DNA of 64,000 nucleotides, from NCBI GenBank assembly GCA_037178625.1, contig CM074132.1:2728001-2792000 (forward strand), read 5' to 3'. This document shows, piece by piece, positions 7,699-22,779 of the stretch. This DNA is from Skeletonema tropicum. Lineage: Eukaryota; Bacillariophyta; Thalassiosirophyceae; Thalassiosirales; Thalassiosiraceae. Positions within the stretch are counted from its first letter, which is position 1; each line of letters starts with the position of its first letter. The notes beneath the pieces are model-generated. The model saw nothing but the letters and a program-made list of their open reading frames with translations, did no database searches and had not been told where the DNA came from. The position numbers were made by a program, and so were the translations under genes.

Positions 7699-10600
7699 TC
7701 ATCCCTCCAAAACTGACACCGCCAGCTCGATGAATTTATCAACCCCCTTAAAATCCATTTGGACGAGTTCTCCTAGAATTTGAGCGCTCGTTCGATCTTG
7801 AATTGCACGCAGTCTCGATTGCAATTCATTGAGAACCAACCCCGATGCTGATTCTGATTTACTAGCTACTGTGATAAGAACTTGGCGCTTAAGATCCTTG
7901 AGCGCTGGATCCAAGTCCGCCGACTCCTGTAGGAGAAGTTTCACAAGTTCACTTGAAACAGAGTGCTCTGACTGAGAAATATTTGCCTGGAAGACTGCGT
8001 GGAGGAGCGAAAGGTTCTTGTAAGCTACCTTGGAGCAGCAAACAGAGCAATCTGTTGTCATGTAAGTCCCTCCATGATTACACATTTTTGCAGCCAATGT
8101 GTCACTGTTCAGGCGATTCCATGAGTCAATTCTTCTGTTCAACTCGCAACTTTCCCTTTCTGCTTCCCTCTTCTGCATGTAGAGACGACGGCACTCTTCA
8201 GCTGGAGACAATTTAGCTTTCTTCTCTGTCTTCTCTGCAGCATCTTCACCATCTCCGGATCGAATGTTCGCTACGAGACGACTTAAAGGATCACTAGAAG
8301 ATCCACTTCCTCCACCGAGAGCGTTGAGAAGGGCATCATCCATGAAATCATCACCACCTCCCGGTCCCGAGGAACCAAGCAATGCTTGTCTGAGGAATTC
8401 GCCTCTACTGCCCCCAAGACTGTCTCCATCCTGACGAAGACTCCTCGCTAGGCTCAAGAGACGACTACGGTTGGTGGACGACGAACTTCTGATAGGCTTA
8501 GATGAAGTTGACACTTCAGGTTTGTCATCGACAAAACTCTTCGGCAAACTCCCGGTCAAAGCTCTCTTCAGATGCGGGCCATAGAGGGATAGTTCATTCA
8601 AATCATCATCTACATTCCGATGCTTTTGTAGCAAGGCAGTTAGTTTTTTCGTTGTGTCCGTTTTCCGCTTGTTGGCAACACGCAACAGAGCCATGCTAGT
8701 TTGGAATTGCTCTTCATCCACAATTGCGACTGCGTTTACTGCTATTCCAGCTGTCAATTCGAACTGATAATATGTCAAATAATGTAGAGATTGGTAAGGT
8801 CAAGTCAAATCAAATATGAATCAACAAAACGGCGCAATCACTTACATGAAATGCACCACTTGTGCAGTAACCGCATTCAACGCATAAAAACGCATCCAAT
8901 CTATCATAATTGATATGGCGGCATTTGCGGCATTGAAAGGCGACTTCTCCGCAATGAGAGCAAACTCCATGGGCATTTGTTACCTGGCGTGTACACCTTG
9001 GGCAATACAACACGGGTCCATCAGAACTAGACCTCACGCTGTTATTTCTCTCGTAAAAGTCTTCAAACTGCACAAAAACAAAGAGATTGATCAGAATTAG
9101 ACAAGAGATGTCAGAGACACCAGAATTAGACAAGAAATGCCAGAGACCAAAGACACAACGATTCCATCGTACTTACAGTGATCTTCAAATTTGCGGCTAC
9201 CACAGGATGCTTCAGCTCGAGAGAAGCCTCAGTTGCACCCCTTGACAAATTTATTGTACCACATTTCTGCCAAAAACGCGAGTATGAGTCGCTTTTGAGG
9301 ACATTCACGTTCTCCTCATCTGATGATGACCCGCTTGATACCTGTCGCGGAGTGTAGTACACAGAAATAGTCTTAGCAAGCCGCCCTCTTGGATCGCTGA
9401 TATTAATGTGCACTTGAGATAATGCAACCCTGAATTTCAATTGATAGTACGAAGAAAATTCCGAGAAACAGTTTGAAGCAGTGGACGTTTCTAGCCGCCC
9501 TCTTTGATAAGGCCTCATTTGCTGAGACAAAAACTTCATGTCAGAAGCTTCATCTGACGAACTGTTGTCCTGACTTGTGAGCCTCGTCCACAACTGTTCT
9601 TTGTGACAATGCTCGCAATCACTCAAGTCGAAGTCAAGCTTTGAGATATCTGACTCGTCACTGTTTGGAGAGCACTTCTTTTCACAGTAGCAATTCAATG
9701 ACGTCATCTGATTTTTGAACGCTTGACTAAATGAGGAAGCTGCATGATGCAAATCCAAATCAAGCCCAAACCCTTCTATGAATAGCTTCAGAACGTCGAT
9801 GAAATTTATTGAGTCCTGACCCATTGCTCCAATCTTTCGCATGCCGCTATCTATCAGACTCTTGAAGAGACGATTTCGGTCTGAGGAGTTGAATTGCAGC
9901 GCAAGTTTGATACCTATTGCGCTAGTAATCGAACGCAACTTATCTGATCGACCCGATAGCACAAACTGACAAATAAAAGCATTGACATCATCTATCGTCA
10001 TGCACCGAGTCAGAGATTGTTCCGGAGTGGGACGATTGCTATCCCCACCAATGTAGAGCATCAGCTCTTCTGTGTCATTGGTGGAAATACTGACGCTTTT
10101 AGAGCCCGCCTTTTCCAGAGCAATATCTACCAGACTAAATACCTTCACTTGATTTGACCCTCCTAAACATGATCCTAGCCACATCAATGAGACGATGGGA
10201 GGACGACTGAATATTTCTTGCAGCATATCAAGCGTCAAATCGGAAACATCAGTAGAGCCTCTTTTCAAATTATTCACTTCAGGCAAACCTCCACAGAAAT
10301 TTTTCCAATTCTCCCCCCTTCTGGCTTGGGATAATAGCTCATCTAGTACAATAGATATGCTCTCTTCACGCTTCATACAATCTTCCGAGATTAGGTCCTC
10401 TGTTCCGAATAAGCCAGACGCTGGAAGAGGCTGAAAAGTAACTTCATCGCCCCTCCAATTTCGGCCACATTGCCGAGCTTGTTCTCTCACTAAAAGAGCT
10501 GCGTCTAAAATTTCACACGACTGCAGCAAAAGCTTGCTGTATTGAAAACCGAACACATAATGATCTCGAACCTTGTGATAAATATCATTCCGGAATCCAC

Positions 10601-13600
10601 AAAGGCGTTGTAGCATCTTCTTTGCAAGAGCGCGCAAGGTTGTCCCCGAATCTCCGCTGATAATTTCGCACAAAATTGAGTACCAACCCTTGGACCACAC
10701 TAGTGAGTCGCTTGATTTCCTCTTCGGCGCAATGTAAGAAAATAGGTCCATCGATTCACAAAGTAATAACTCTGTCGTCCCATTAGCAACATCCAAAAAG
10801 TCGTCTTCAGACCTTGATGCTGGCAACGCTCTTCCAAGTTTTTCGGAGACAAGAAAAACACCATCTGCTTTATCTCGCAGCCGATCCTCTTCTGTTGTCA
10901 AAGAGGGAAACGGATCGATTTGATTACTCTGAGAGTCATGGACAACACTATCGCCTTGGTTATGGTATTGAGCAGAAATAAGGCCGCAGAATGTGGTTTC
11001 CAGTTTACACTCGGCAAACACATTCTGTAGTTCTTGAACGACCGGTAGGGAGAGAGGCAACCCATCATTGCTTTGGGTCGAACTTTGCGTTGTGTCGTCA
11101 GACCATTTAAAGTAGCTGTGATGAATGAGACGAGATAAGTTTGCGTAAATAAGATATGCGACTTGTCTGAGATGAATGAAAGGCATCTTTACACATGCAA
11201 AAGTACTTACGCGCACCGGTGCTTCCTTTCAAGTCCGCATACGTAAAACCTTCTGTCTTTGTGAACACCATGAGAGCATCGACGTCGTACAGCTGGGACT
11301 CCATGGACGTCACAAATGAACCTAGGATCTGTCTTATCCTTTTGGCGGCTGTTAGACTTTCCTTTCGTTTCGAGAGGGAACTTGCGACTCATGATGTCTC
11401 TCCTCGCCAAGACCAAACTGGTTAGACTGCGAAGACTCATAACAATCTTCGTACATGTATCACGTGGGAGTTCGGCATCACTTGAGCACCCCTCAATAAG
11501 ACTCTTCAAGTGTTTTGTAAGTGCTCCCACCATTTCTTTTCCTCTCGAAGCCTTCAGCTCGTCAGTTTTAGCATTGAGAACGAGATCGACTGCAAGTTGG
11601 AGGACATACATGGATGGTGGTTCTGATTGATTCGCCAAAGTGTCCGAAAGAAACAGCAGGATCTATCGACCGAAAAATAATAATGCTATGAGTACAAATC
11701 ACACATAAAGACATTCATCAATCCAAAATGAAGAAGCAACACTCACATGCGAAAAAACTGAGGATGCAAACCCTTCCGTGCTTACAACGTCAATCTCTTC
11801 CCCTTGCTTACTCGAAGTTGTGACGTCTGTGTTTTGTGAAATTGTAATGTTTGTCTTTTGAGAAGCCATATTGTTAAGGAATCCTGCCCTCTTTGCCTCC
11901 TCAGCTTGCTCCAGAGTTGATGTCTCAATCACCCTCACCCCCATCTGCCATACCTTTGCACATGTCATGTCTTCATTGTCGCCATCTTCTCCTCGAATTG
12001 AAAGTGTTCTTCCATCGATTTCAACAGCTTCGTTAAGGTCATGCGTACGAGCATAAGCTATTCCCTTATCGTAGCACTGTTTACAAAGATCAATATCCAT
12101 CTCGCCCCCTAGCGTGTATCTCGTTCCGGTTATCGGAAAAGTCGTACAAGCGTCACACTGATAAGTCTGAAAGCAGAAGGGGGAAGAAACAGAGAGAGGG
12201 AGAGTCAGTTGAGATTGACACATGACCTAAACATTGGTTCAAAGAAGAGCTCTACTTACCACATAACCTTCACTGGTGAATTCTTTCTCAGGACTTGGGG
12301 GTGCGATTACTTTCGAAGTGCCGTTGTTGTCCCCGCCAGTGATCGTCGACCTCATAGCTGCACAGCAGCTCTTCACTATTTCCGAGTCAAGCGAGAAATA
12401 CTCCTCTATAATTTTGAATTGAGCAAAATCATCTGAGTTTGAACATGCCATCTCCATCAAGATCAGTTTGGAATTCAGCGCGACAGACGACGACAGATTG
12501 GGTTGTGCACCATGCGTTGCTTCAAGAGTTTGTACAAAGTCAATGATACCCTTCGAAATCAATGCGATCGAGGATTCACAACTTTTTTCCTCTATCAACT
12601 TCGAGATAATTTTGCGATAGTTATGGCCTCTTCTCTGAACAATCTTCATTGTCGATTTCATTATAAGCAATAGCATACTCATTCCACGCTCGATTATGAC
12701 ATCTTGCTGTGGTTTAATTTCATCCTCATTTTCATATTCGGCCCGGAAGAACTTCTCCAAGTTTTGGAGCTGTACCAGTAATCCACGAACAGTTGATTCG
12801 TCTTCAACGTTTGTTCTCCTCATTGCATCTCTCTCTGCTTCGCTCAAAAGAGTTGCTGCTTCTTTCCTTTCGTCACAGGATTGATCCAACGCGGTCAGTT
12901 CAAGAACACTTTTGACTATTGAAGATGCTTGATCTAGATTCGGAGAGGTTGACTTCAACGCATCATCACTTCCACTAACAAGTTTGATCAGGCTAGTCAA
13001 TGATTGAAAACAAGGAACCAGTTCTCGTCGAAATGATTTCGTTGCAAGAGATTGTACAGATTTTTGGCACGAAAGTTCCTCAGCTTTACTACCAGACAGT
13101 CCTGCAGCAGTAAGGAATGGTAATTCTGCCCGTGTCCGAGCATAAACCTCGACGCAATCAATAACAGAGTTATTCCCATCATGACAAGATGAAATCCAAA
13201 TTGATACTGAAGTTTTTGGAGAAGACAAAAATGGGCAGATGTTAGCTGCACTCTGAGAAAACAAAAACAAAAAAACAGTCGTCGGTCGCTTACCAAATCC
13301 GTTCCTTACTGCCATTAGTATTTCCTCGTCTGTTAGGGGGAAATCATACCATCGCTTCACATTCCTTTTCAGTTTAATCGACCTACCAGATCCAACTACA
13401 GCGATTTCAGAAGGAATGAGGTCTGGCATCGTGCCCACAAGAACTCGAATCGCTACAATGGCCAAATCTTCTGTTTCTTTCTGGCCAGCTTTTGGTTGAA
13501 GTGCCGCAGTAAGGGTGCATCCTTCACGTGAGGGACATGCAAGGTACTCAGTGCTGTTCAAAGAGAGCTTACTCTTTGCTGTCTTATGGTTCTTCCCGAC

Positions 13601-16600
13601 GCAATCACCGCCAAGAACCAGTTGATCAATCTCTGATACATTGATCAAACTTTCAAATATGTGAATATCTGGGCTGCGTTGGATGCTGCTGCTCCATTGT
13701 GATTGAGTCAATGAATTACTTGCTGTCGTAGTATAGTCCTCCCCGAAAGTCAAGATTGATCCACTAGAAGTAAGCAATGTCAAACATGCTCGCTCCTTTA
13801 TCGTGGTCCCATCATCTACATATCCATCCGACGCACTACGACCACCAACAAGATGAGGACATGAATATGCACATGATCCAACGTAGCTATAACTCGACAT
13901 GATGCCTAAGCCTGTAACTGTCGGCCAGTCCAATTCTCTTACGAATATATCACTCTTGTTGAATTCAACCAGTATGAGTATAGGTTGACTGGAAGTTCGC
14001 GTCGACTTGCCTATACATGAAAAGCGATAGAAAGATTCGCCATCTCTTTCAACAATTCCAAGTTCTTCAAAATGGTGATAAGGACCAACGACGGCATAAC
14101 TCCCTCCGAGGTCAGCTGCGGGTATCATGTTTGGGAGAATTTCAAAGTTGGCAATAATACTACCATCGTCATCAAGAATAAGAGCAACTACACACGAGCT
14201 CATGCATTGATACAGGAGCAAGTTGCTTTGACGCAAGTATGACAGATGGGCACCCTCGCCTAGAGTGGTTGAAGTGGAACCTGTTGCCGCAGGTTCTGCA
14301 CCTTGATACCTGCGTATTCCCGCAGTTGGAAATGAAACTCCAGCCCCAATCTCGATGTAGTTTTCACCTTGGTCCTCCAGGTTGCCGTCTTCGTCAACAA
14401 TGAGGTCGATAAAATACAAACGACCTGTGTCAAGAAGTAGCGCAAGCTTTGTCTCTATGATTGGGTCATCGTACTCGACGCCTGAGCCCATTCTTGGTAA
14501 GCGTTCCAACAGTGTAGCAGATCTAATGAGCACATCCTCATATGCGAGAGCGTAGTGCGTGGTGGCATCACACGAGTTGTCCTTTTCTCTTTTCAGATCA
14601 AAGACATGAACTACAGTCCCACACACAACCACTACCATCAACTCAGAATGAGACACCCAGTCACATTTAAGCAAATACTCGCTATCGCTATCACACTCTG
14701 CGGGTTCTGACTGCATTTTTAGCTCAATCACTCGCTCAAAAGAATCAAGACCCTTGGATACAATTGCAACTGCAGCCTTTGATGCTCCCCAAATAAGTAG
14801 ATGCCTGTTGTTTTCAGGTGAAAGTGCCATACCATTGATGGCGAACTTCACTTTGTCAGAGCCTAAGATATTCAATTTGGAACGAGTCAGATGGGAAGAG
14901 ATCGCTGACCTCTGTATGTGACGAACATTTACTGGAGCGAGGCAGAAAAGTACTGAAGTCGATTCTGCGACGAATAACCGCCCTCTATCATCCGACACGA
15001 TCATTTGCGCTGACCTGTCAGCCCGACCTTTTCGAATTTGGCTTGAAGACGACCCAGAAGAAAACACCTTAGGCTGCACAGTATTCGATTTGGCAGCACG
15101 AAGCGGCACCATGGATGTTTTGGATTGTGTTTGAAGCTTGACTGGAAGTCCAGAACGTGATTCGATATCAATAACAGAAGAATTGGCGTTGGTCGATGAA
15201 GACGAGCTCCCCAATAGCAGTTCCTTGTAGTCCTTCACTTGCAAGTTTTGCTCGTCGCTGTAAAAGCTGCCCAGCATTGAAATGATCGAGTCAGCCCAAT
15301 TTGAATCTTTCGCTGATTTAATCAAACTCTCTAGGGATTGTTTGCATGATGATTTGAAGGTTGCAACGAGGAACTCGATGAAAATATCATGGCTCACAAC
15401 TGATTCTTCCTTGCTTTCATCTTTGGATGCACCCCCATCGGTAATGTCCGCCTTCGCAAAGACAGCTTTGAGGGTTTCGTCGTTAACCGGTACGAGACAT
15501 TTGCATGGAGTTCTATTCTCTTCCGCAGCAGTAGCTACCTCTGCTCCACAGTCACAGAAAAATGAACTCTTTCTTGAGTATCCGACGTCATGGCCTTGAT
15601 GGCAAACCCGTGCGCAGAGAGAGCAACACCCCTTGTCCCACAACAAGCCACAAGTGTAGCAGTTGTACCAATGTTGCTCAGTAAATCCTTCGCCTGTTTC
15701 AACAAATGAACACGTTCTGGCCTCACCAACTTCTTCGACCTTGCTCCGTAAGAGCGACGTGCCCACTTTGTCTACCATTTGCTTCATTTTTCCAGAGCCA
15801 CGAAAAGGCGATGATGCCCCTGGTGCGGCTGGCTTGATAATTTCGTTGAGAGAAGCAACAAAAGCAAAAAAATCTTTTACGCAATCTACGTAACCAGAAA
15901 GCTCACTGTGGTCAGTCGTTTTTTGTAGCAGCGATACTATTGTCTTTCCAACATCATCTAATGATCCGAAACGAGAAGCCAACAGACATATCAATTTGAT
16001 TGAATGTTTTGGAGCTGAATTTGCCCACTGATCGAATTTGCTCAACATCTCTTTTAGGATAGATTTGCTTCCTTCTGACGAGCCAGGTACACCAACAAGA
16101 TAACTGACGAAGAGGGCAAGTTTTTTGCTCAATTCCAATTCTTCACTGCTTTGGCGTCCTTTAGGAATGAGGCAAATATCCTCCACCAATATATTTAGCG
16201 CAGCAGTACTATTACTTGACAAGCTATCCAACGCTGCAGCCAATGTTGACCCCACCTCGTTTGGAAATGATCCTTTGGCTTCCATCAAATCAATGAGAAC
16301 TCCTGCAACATGATTACGAGTTGTAGTTTGGAGTGATCGAGAGCTGATCACCCTGATTAAAACTTCTGGAACAAATTTCCAACTGTCGTGTCTTCTGCCA
16401 TAAACGTTGGAGTCGCCTCCCACTGATAGTACGTCAGCATTGAAGTCCACATCAGATTGAAACCCAATCACTCTCCCCTTCTCTAACTTGACACCAAAGC
16501 ATGTCAACAATGTGTCTTGGGACTTGTCTGACGAGAGAGACCTGTCCACAATTGTATAGCTACCCCCCTGATCAGATAAGACATCATCTATCGCCTCACA

Positions 16601-19600
16601 GCGGATGCGAAGCGCAGACAATGAAATCAACCTCTTGAACTGTGACGGTTCCTGCAATAGCTGGTTAGCGCAGGCGGTACAAACTTGCAACATGCTCGAG
16701 TCATTTGCAGAGTAAGCGGAGACCAATGAGAGGAATGCAAGGGATTCTTTCACCTCGTCACCGACCCCAGGATTGATTCCACTGCTAAGGAACGATTCTT
16801 CATTTGCAGATGGTGAGGAGTGGCCCAGCGAAAGAGGATCTTCTTTTCGTCCCTTGCCATTGATTCCGAATCTGAGTAATGCGCATGTTGGAACTAGTGC
16901 ATTCAAAACGCTGAGCAAAATTCTCCTCCAGCGAATAACGTCTTCGATGTCTTTCTTTATCACATCATGCTTTTCCCTCGCTCCCCCCCGAATTCCAAGC
17001 TGAGAGTATTCGTCAAGCACAGCTTTCGATTCGGAACCCTGAGTTAGTGCCTCAAGCAAGATAATCTCCCACTGCCCATTAGCTCGACGTTCACCTTGAT
17101 TTGCTTTCCAACCCTCAAATCCCTCAACACCATTGATTCGTTGCACGCAGCCGCTAACATCGGTAGAGTTTGCCCTTGTAACATTACTTACAACGACTTT
17201 CAAAATAGATTCATCACATGGTGCAATCAGCTGAAGTGCTATGGAAGAAGGCTTCGATATTTCATTCCCTCTTCCTGATAAAGTACGGCCGTCTTCCAGC
17301 TTACAAATAGCACCGAAGTAGCGTTGGAATACTTGAGCGCCAAACTTAGTCAATGAGTTGAGAGCCTGCTTCGCTGAGTCAATAGATACATTTTGGGAAA
17401 TACCATCAGTCATTTTGCAACCCATATCTAACCAGTCAGGATAGCATGGTGCCGCACCTAACGCGAAGCAAGCATCGTGGAGACGCTCAAGCGCATTAGA
17501 CCGTGTGACGCTCGCATCTGAGCAGCAGGAATCGTCAGAGAGTGCGTCATGCTCATTATCTCGGTGAAATCTATCAAGCGCATCAGCAACATTCTTCCCA
17601 GGCCTTGTGTACTTGCTCACAAGGAACGAAACGTATATTGGCAGAAATTCAAAGTAGACGAATTCTGGTAGCGTAGGAGACGACTTTTTCTCCACTTCCA
17701 GTATAACTTTTTTCAGCATATTCTCAGCTGAAGACAATCCCGCAGGCAAGACCTCACTAAGACTGCAATTCGTGCCCTTTTGCTTTACTAATTTCATCAA
17801 CAGCGTCTCTTGAACTGATGGGTCTTCACTGACATCCACAAGAGAGTGCACCCCAAACATGTCTTCCCGTATAGCTACAAGTTTCTGAATTACGTCCATA
17901 GTCTCCACCCTTGACGCTGCAGTCACGCCAGTCCAACCACTCGCCTTCCAACCAGTGAGTTTCGTCGAAATGTTCCACGACGAGAGGAGTAAGTGACATC
18001 CATCTAGCGAAAGTGTGTCAAAACCAGTTGCGATCCCTGCTTCAGTCATCGCTTGAATCTTTTCAAATAGTTTCACTTCAAGCACCTGATTTGCACCAAC
18101 AGCTTGTGGTGTGGGCGCAGATGGTGTGAGCCAGTCAAATATCCCACGAAAACTCCTTTTGGGATTTTGCCTGATCGAAGGGAAGTCGTAATGGGATGAC
18201 CCCATTCTTTCTGAAAGAACTGGCAAAAGCGCCGGAACTAAGTAAATATCTGCAAGCGAAGCACATGAAGTAGCTGCCCTCGCCAGAATATTTGATGAGT
18301 CTTCGTCGAGGGATGATAGTTTTGATGACTTCAGCCCCTTGATCAAAATACCAGTGAGCTTGGTGAGAACCTTCTGCTGATCATTTCGTGGAAGTTTGCC
18401 AAAAGCCACAGCAAATAGTTGCGCATCTCGGAAAGAAATCAGGTTGTCGTCACCGATAACGGACGACGAAGATGCAGGTATTGCAAAATTGACTGAGAAT
18501 TTTTCGATGCCATTGACAAATGAGTTGCACAAGAAATCCTCGGCCGATTCAGCACCCTCCACACTCTCAGAACTGGTGGACGAACAGAGCGTAGATGAAA
18601 TCAATGCATGATGGAATGCCGATAAGCACAGTGGTGTGCTTCTTTCAGAATAAATGGCCCGGTAAACTTGCAACCTGCTCTCACTATCTCTAATGACAGA
18701 GACATCAGCCCTAAACTCGTGACCTGGACGCCCTTGCCCCATGATAAGGGCCAAGTCGGCGTGAGCACGAAACAATCGAATCCAACGTACGTCTGATGGT
18801 TGGTCTGCGCAGTTTAGAAGACTAGAGCGTATCATTCCGTGCAAGTCATCACCGAGATTGACAAAGTCCAACACTAGCTCAGTGGAAACAAATGTCCGAA
18901 ACAGCGAACGAACGCAAAGCAGTGCATTGGTTGTAGCATCTTTTGGTTGATTGCAGCGAGAAAGGCAACTTCCGAGCGTCTTGACCACATCTGATGCAAG
19001 GAAAGCCACATTGTGGTATTTCAGTTTCGTCGGGCCCCCAGATGAAGTTTTCTTCTTCTTGTTCTTTTTCGATTTGGGCGATGTAGCTTGGTCTAATTCT
19101 TCCATCCTGTCATAGCACAAGCGAGTAACATGAAAAAGACTCCTCAATAAGGAATCCATTCCATGTCTGTGAGAAGCAGTTTCGGAAGATAGATGTGCTC
19201 TAATGAAAATTGCCAAAGTCTGAACACTCGATCTCCCTGAGCTGCTTTGAAAGGTTTGATTAGAAGTGGTTTTTGCTCCAGATTCATTGAGAGCCGCATC
19301 ATTCATGGCATCCATTTGAAGTGGTTCGTTCAGCTTATACTCCACTAGCACAGTGTCAGGGATTGAGTAATCCTCCAAAGGTTGACTTGACTTATCGACA
19401 GTCGTATTACCCAGACACTCGTACACTTCGTTCACAGCAAAAGAAAGCAGCTTTGCATCCAAAACGATAACATTTGACGACATGTCGGCTTTAAACCGAC
19501 CAAAGTTTCGCTCGAAACAACTAAGCGCCACCGCAGAGCCTGTGGCAACAACACGTGCTTTGCCTTCAGATGAGGCAAAGTATGAATTCGTCGTCGCAGC

Positions 19601-22431
19601 CCTCCCCAGCGTCTCCAATGTTCGATGTAAGAATGGATAGAATGTTATTGTACTTTCTTCGTTGCTTCCCTCCACAGGGTCAACATTCACGATCAACCTT
19701 CTTATCTCATTGGATGCATTTGAAGAAGAAAGGCGTAACATTTCCGAAAAAGTATCCTGCAAAACTCGAGTGTGTGTCTCAACCAAGTATTTCGCCAACT
19801 TCGCAGTTTCCTGACGTATATCGGGGCGGACCCAAACGTTTTTCCCTCCACCAGGCGAACGTTTACTTCCTCGTGGGCTACCCTTCGCAGCAGGCTTTTC
19901 AGCAGCACTCTTTTGGGTAGCAGCCCTAGATCGGCTGCTCCGTCTAGCTGGGGCTTTCGAACTTTCGGCAGAAGTCTTTTTATTGGTAGCAGATGGGGTA
20001 GAAGCTGTGGCAGCTGCAGATGACGCTACTGACTCGGGTGATGCCATTATGGACTTGACATATTCATCCATCCACCCAGTCGAGGGTGGTGTCATTCCAG
20101 CGGTGGAACCGGCATCGTAAATCATATCTATCATGCAACAAACAAACACCAATAAAGCCAAATTCCCGGACACTCCTTCTATTTGACCCTCCGCCGTCGA
20201 CAATGGGCGCTTCTTCGTATCTTTCTTTTTCTTCTTCTTCTTTGACGTTGTTTCAGTCGCTTCAGATGCAATTTTACTCTCATACGGTGGCAATACCATA
20301 ACCTCATTCCACGAATCATCTCTCGTCAAAAGTGTCACACATGTTTCCAACAAACGCTTCTGTCCCTTGCATAACCACCCAAACGCCAAAACTGCCCACC
20401 GCCTGACCGAAACGTGACAATCGAACAAAACGTGATTCTCAGACCGTTCCCGGAGGAGTGTAGAAAGTTCCACGATAACTTTCTCCGCATCAGATACTTG
20501 CTTTGACTTTTTCGAGCGGGATGGTGCCGACTTTCGTGCCTTCTTGGCTGGAGGGGGTGCACTGGTGGAAATAGAATCCCCCTGATCGAATTCGTTCATA
20601 ACTAATGCAATCAACTTGGAGTTGCTCTCGGATGTAAACATGGAATCAGACACCTCCAAACAAACTTGGGATAGATAGTTATTCCCCCCACCATCCGCAG
20701 CAGACAAAGAAGAGCCCTCTAACGTAAACCCCAGTTGGTATCCTACCATAATCCTCTTCAAAATTCCATTCCACATCTCAATAGTCTCCATTCCCATCAT
20801 CGAATGAGCATGGCCACTCCATAGTCGACTATTATAATTCGTCCCACTCCCCATGGAACTTGTACTTAGGACATCCTCCACGGAAGTAGCCCCAAACGGA
20901 GATGTTATAGATGAAAACGTAAGTAATTTTGGATTGGGGGTTAATTGGAACAATGTTTCAAGTGCAAGGAGGGAGGACCACATGGCGTTACGAATAGTAG
21001 ATTGCTTTGCCTTTGTCTCTTCGGAGGAGGAGGAGGATGACCCGTCATCTTTCAACTGTGACGTCGAATCAGAAGAGGGCATCATATTTCCATGATTTCC
21101 AAGTGTCTCCAATGACCACAATGAACCCATCACAGCACTAGTTAACGCTCGTCCAACAACAGCCTTGGCATGTGACATGATGACACTTTTCATATCCTTT
21201 TGAGGGGAGGCAGACGACGACGACGCTCCTCCTCCTCGAGAGGGTGATGAACGAGATGATGACATGGTTTCTTCATCAACTTCCATCATGGAAGAACCTC
21301 CTCCGAGCGAAGATGCCATTCCAAAGGATGCATCGTTGTTGTTGTTGCTCATGGAGTGACTACTACTCCCACTACGGGATACCTTGGTAATTGTTTCAAA
21401 CAAGGTACGATTATTCATGAGTGCCATGATGAGATGAGATGATAGAGCTGCAAGCATGATGGCCTCGGAGGTGTAATCTTCATTAGAATGGACGGATGAC
21501 TCGTCGCTTTCATCATCATTTTTGGCAGAAGCAGCAGCAGCAGCAGCCGCGGCAGAAGCAGCGGGAGGAGGAGTAGCAGTGTTGAATACCGTCGCACCCT
21601 CAACCTTGATCGATGATAAAATGACATTGATAGCCTGAGTTACAGCCATGATCAAATGAGCATCATTTCTCCCCACTGAATCATCTGTAACACCCCCTCC
21701 ACCATCCCCGGCAGCATCCTTCTTTTTGTCCTTCTTCCCTCCTCCTCCTCGCTTCGACATCATTGTATCTGATGCTGTCACGTGATCCCCAGATAAAAAT
21801 TGCATGGCGCTATCCCCCGACAATGTCGGATCCAGTATTGACAAACTAGCATCCCCCGTTCCAGAGTTGTTGTTGTTGTTGTTGTTGTCTCCTCCCTCAT
21901 TCTTCTTCTTTTTATTATTAGAAGTGGTGGCCGTGCCATCCACAGAGGCAGCAGTCTTCATCATGGATGGATCAAAGCCGAGAATGCTGCAGGCAACTCG
22001 CCCCTCCATCAGTGCATTTAATGCATCGGTACATTGTGATTTGTTGGATGAGAGCGCCTGAAGTTTTTGTAGGAGTGTGGAGAGGAGTGATATTTGTTCA
22101 TCAGAGGAAGAGATTTTTGAGGAGGAGGCGGCTTTTTTGGCTTTTTTGGTTGTTGCTGTGGCTGTTCTTGGTTGTTTGGGTTTCTCATTCTTCTTCTTTT
22201 TATTGGTGGCCGGCTTATCAGCAGAGCTGCACGATAGAGAGCACGATATGTATAGTAGAAATATACAGCGTTGTTAGAACAACTGAATTCTGAATTACGA
22301 TAGTAAAAGAAGGTAATATATTTGGATAACATTGTGACAACTTACCTGGAATCGGGTCCTGCTGAGGCAGGTGGCTCTTCGACCGGGGCAGACCGCTTGC
22401 GCTTCGATCGGCGAGATGTTTTTGGAGGCAT
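7699..22431 (-). CDS. UBR4/BIG-type giant protein (calossin/pushover family), seven exons, lacking the usual C-terminal third
   Basis: The exons I read are 22431-22346, 22226-12260, 12166-11747, 11662-11211, 11166-9177, 9067-8846 and 8763-7699. Every junction is GT-AG and the frame closes exactly at 4,733 aa. The start at 22431 gives MPPKTSRRSKRKR, a basic N-terminus. A long alpha-helical N-terminal region with Asn, Ala and Lys low-complexity tracts follows. The UBR box is at about residues 2198-2272 (CSFVETGEGFTEQHWYNCYT, then C-x2-C, CHQGHDVGYSR and FFCDCGAE), the zinc fold that binds N-degrons. A beta-propeller-like stretch follows, then a ZZ zinc finger at about 3352-3400 (YQCDAC...DIDLCKQCYD). 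A further zinc cluster at about 4320-4375 (YCPRC, CSHCGE, CRKCRHINYDRLDAFLCVEC) leads into FELTAGIAVNAVAIV, as in plant BIG. The family is a ubiquitin ligase acting in N-degron and protein quality control. Here the protein stops about 360 residues after that last cluster, where BIG and UBR4 continue for over a thousand residues including the hemi-RING/UZI ligase module. No such sequence follows. Confidence 0.93.
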
Positions 22432-22779
22432 ATTCCGTTCAGTGAAGAGTGAGTTTGGTCGATCAGCTGGATAGTTGGTAGGCTGTGTTTCGTTATGATT
22501 GCCGTAGGAAGATGATGGATCTCATTGTGTAGAGAGAGAGTTGAGACGAAGACAAAATAAATTGCGGGGTGCGGGATGAAGGAGGAGAAGAAGTGGTACC
22601 CCAATCTTTTGAAGTCATCTCTGTACCCATCAATTTCAATTATGAAAGAGTTCAAAATATGGAAAGCAATTAGTATTATTTTTACCCCCTCGACACATGT
22701 GTCAGAAACAAAATATACCCCAGGGATTACAATATGTCTGCTTTAGAAAGTACTTAGATTATTTTTTATTTAGAGTATT
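22432..22779. other. Intergenic, 5' flank of the UBR4-like gene
   Basis: No gene seen. It probably contains the promoter and 5' UTR of the large minus-strand gene. No TATA box or other named element could be assigned. Confidence 0.5.
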
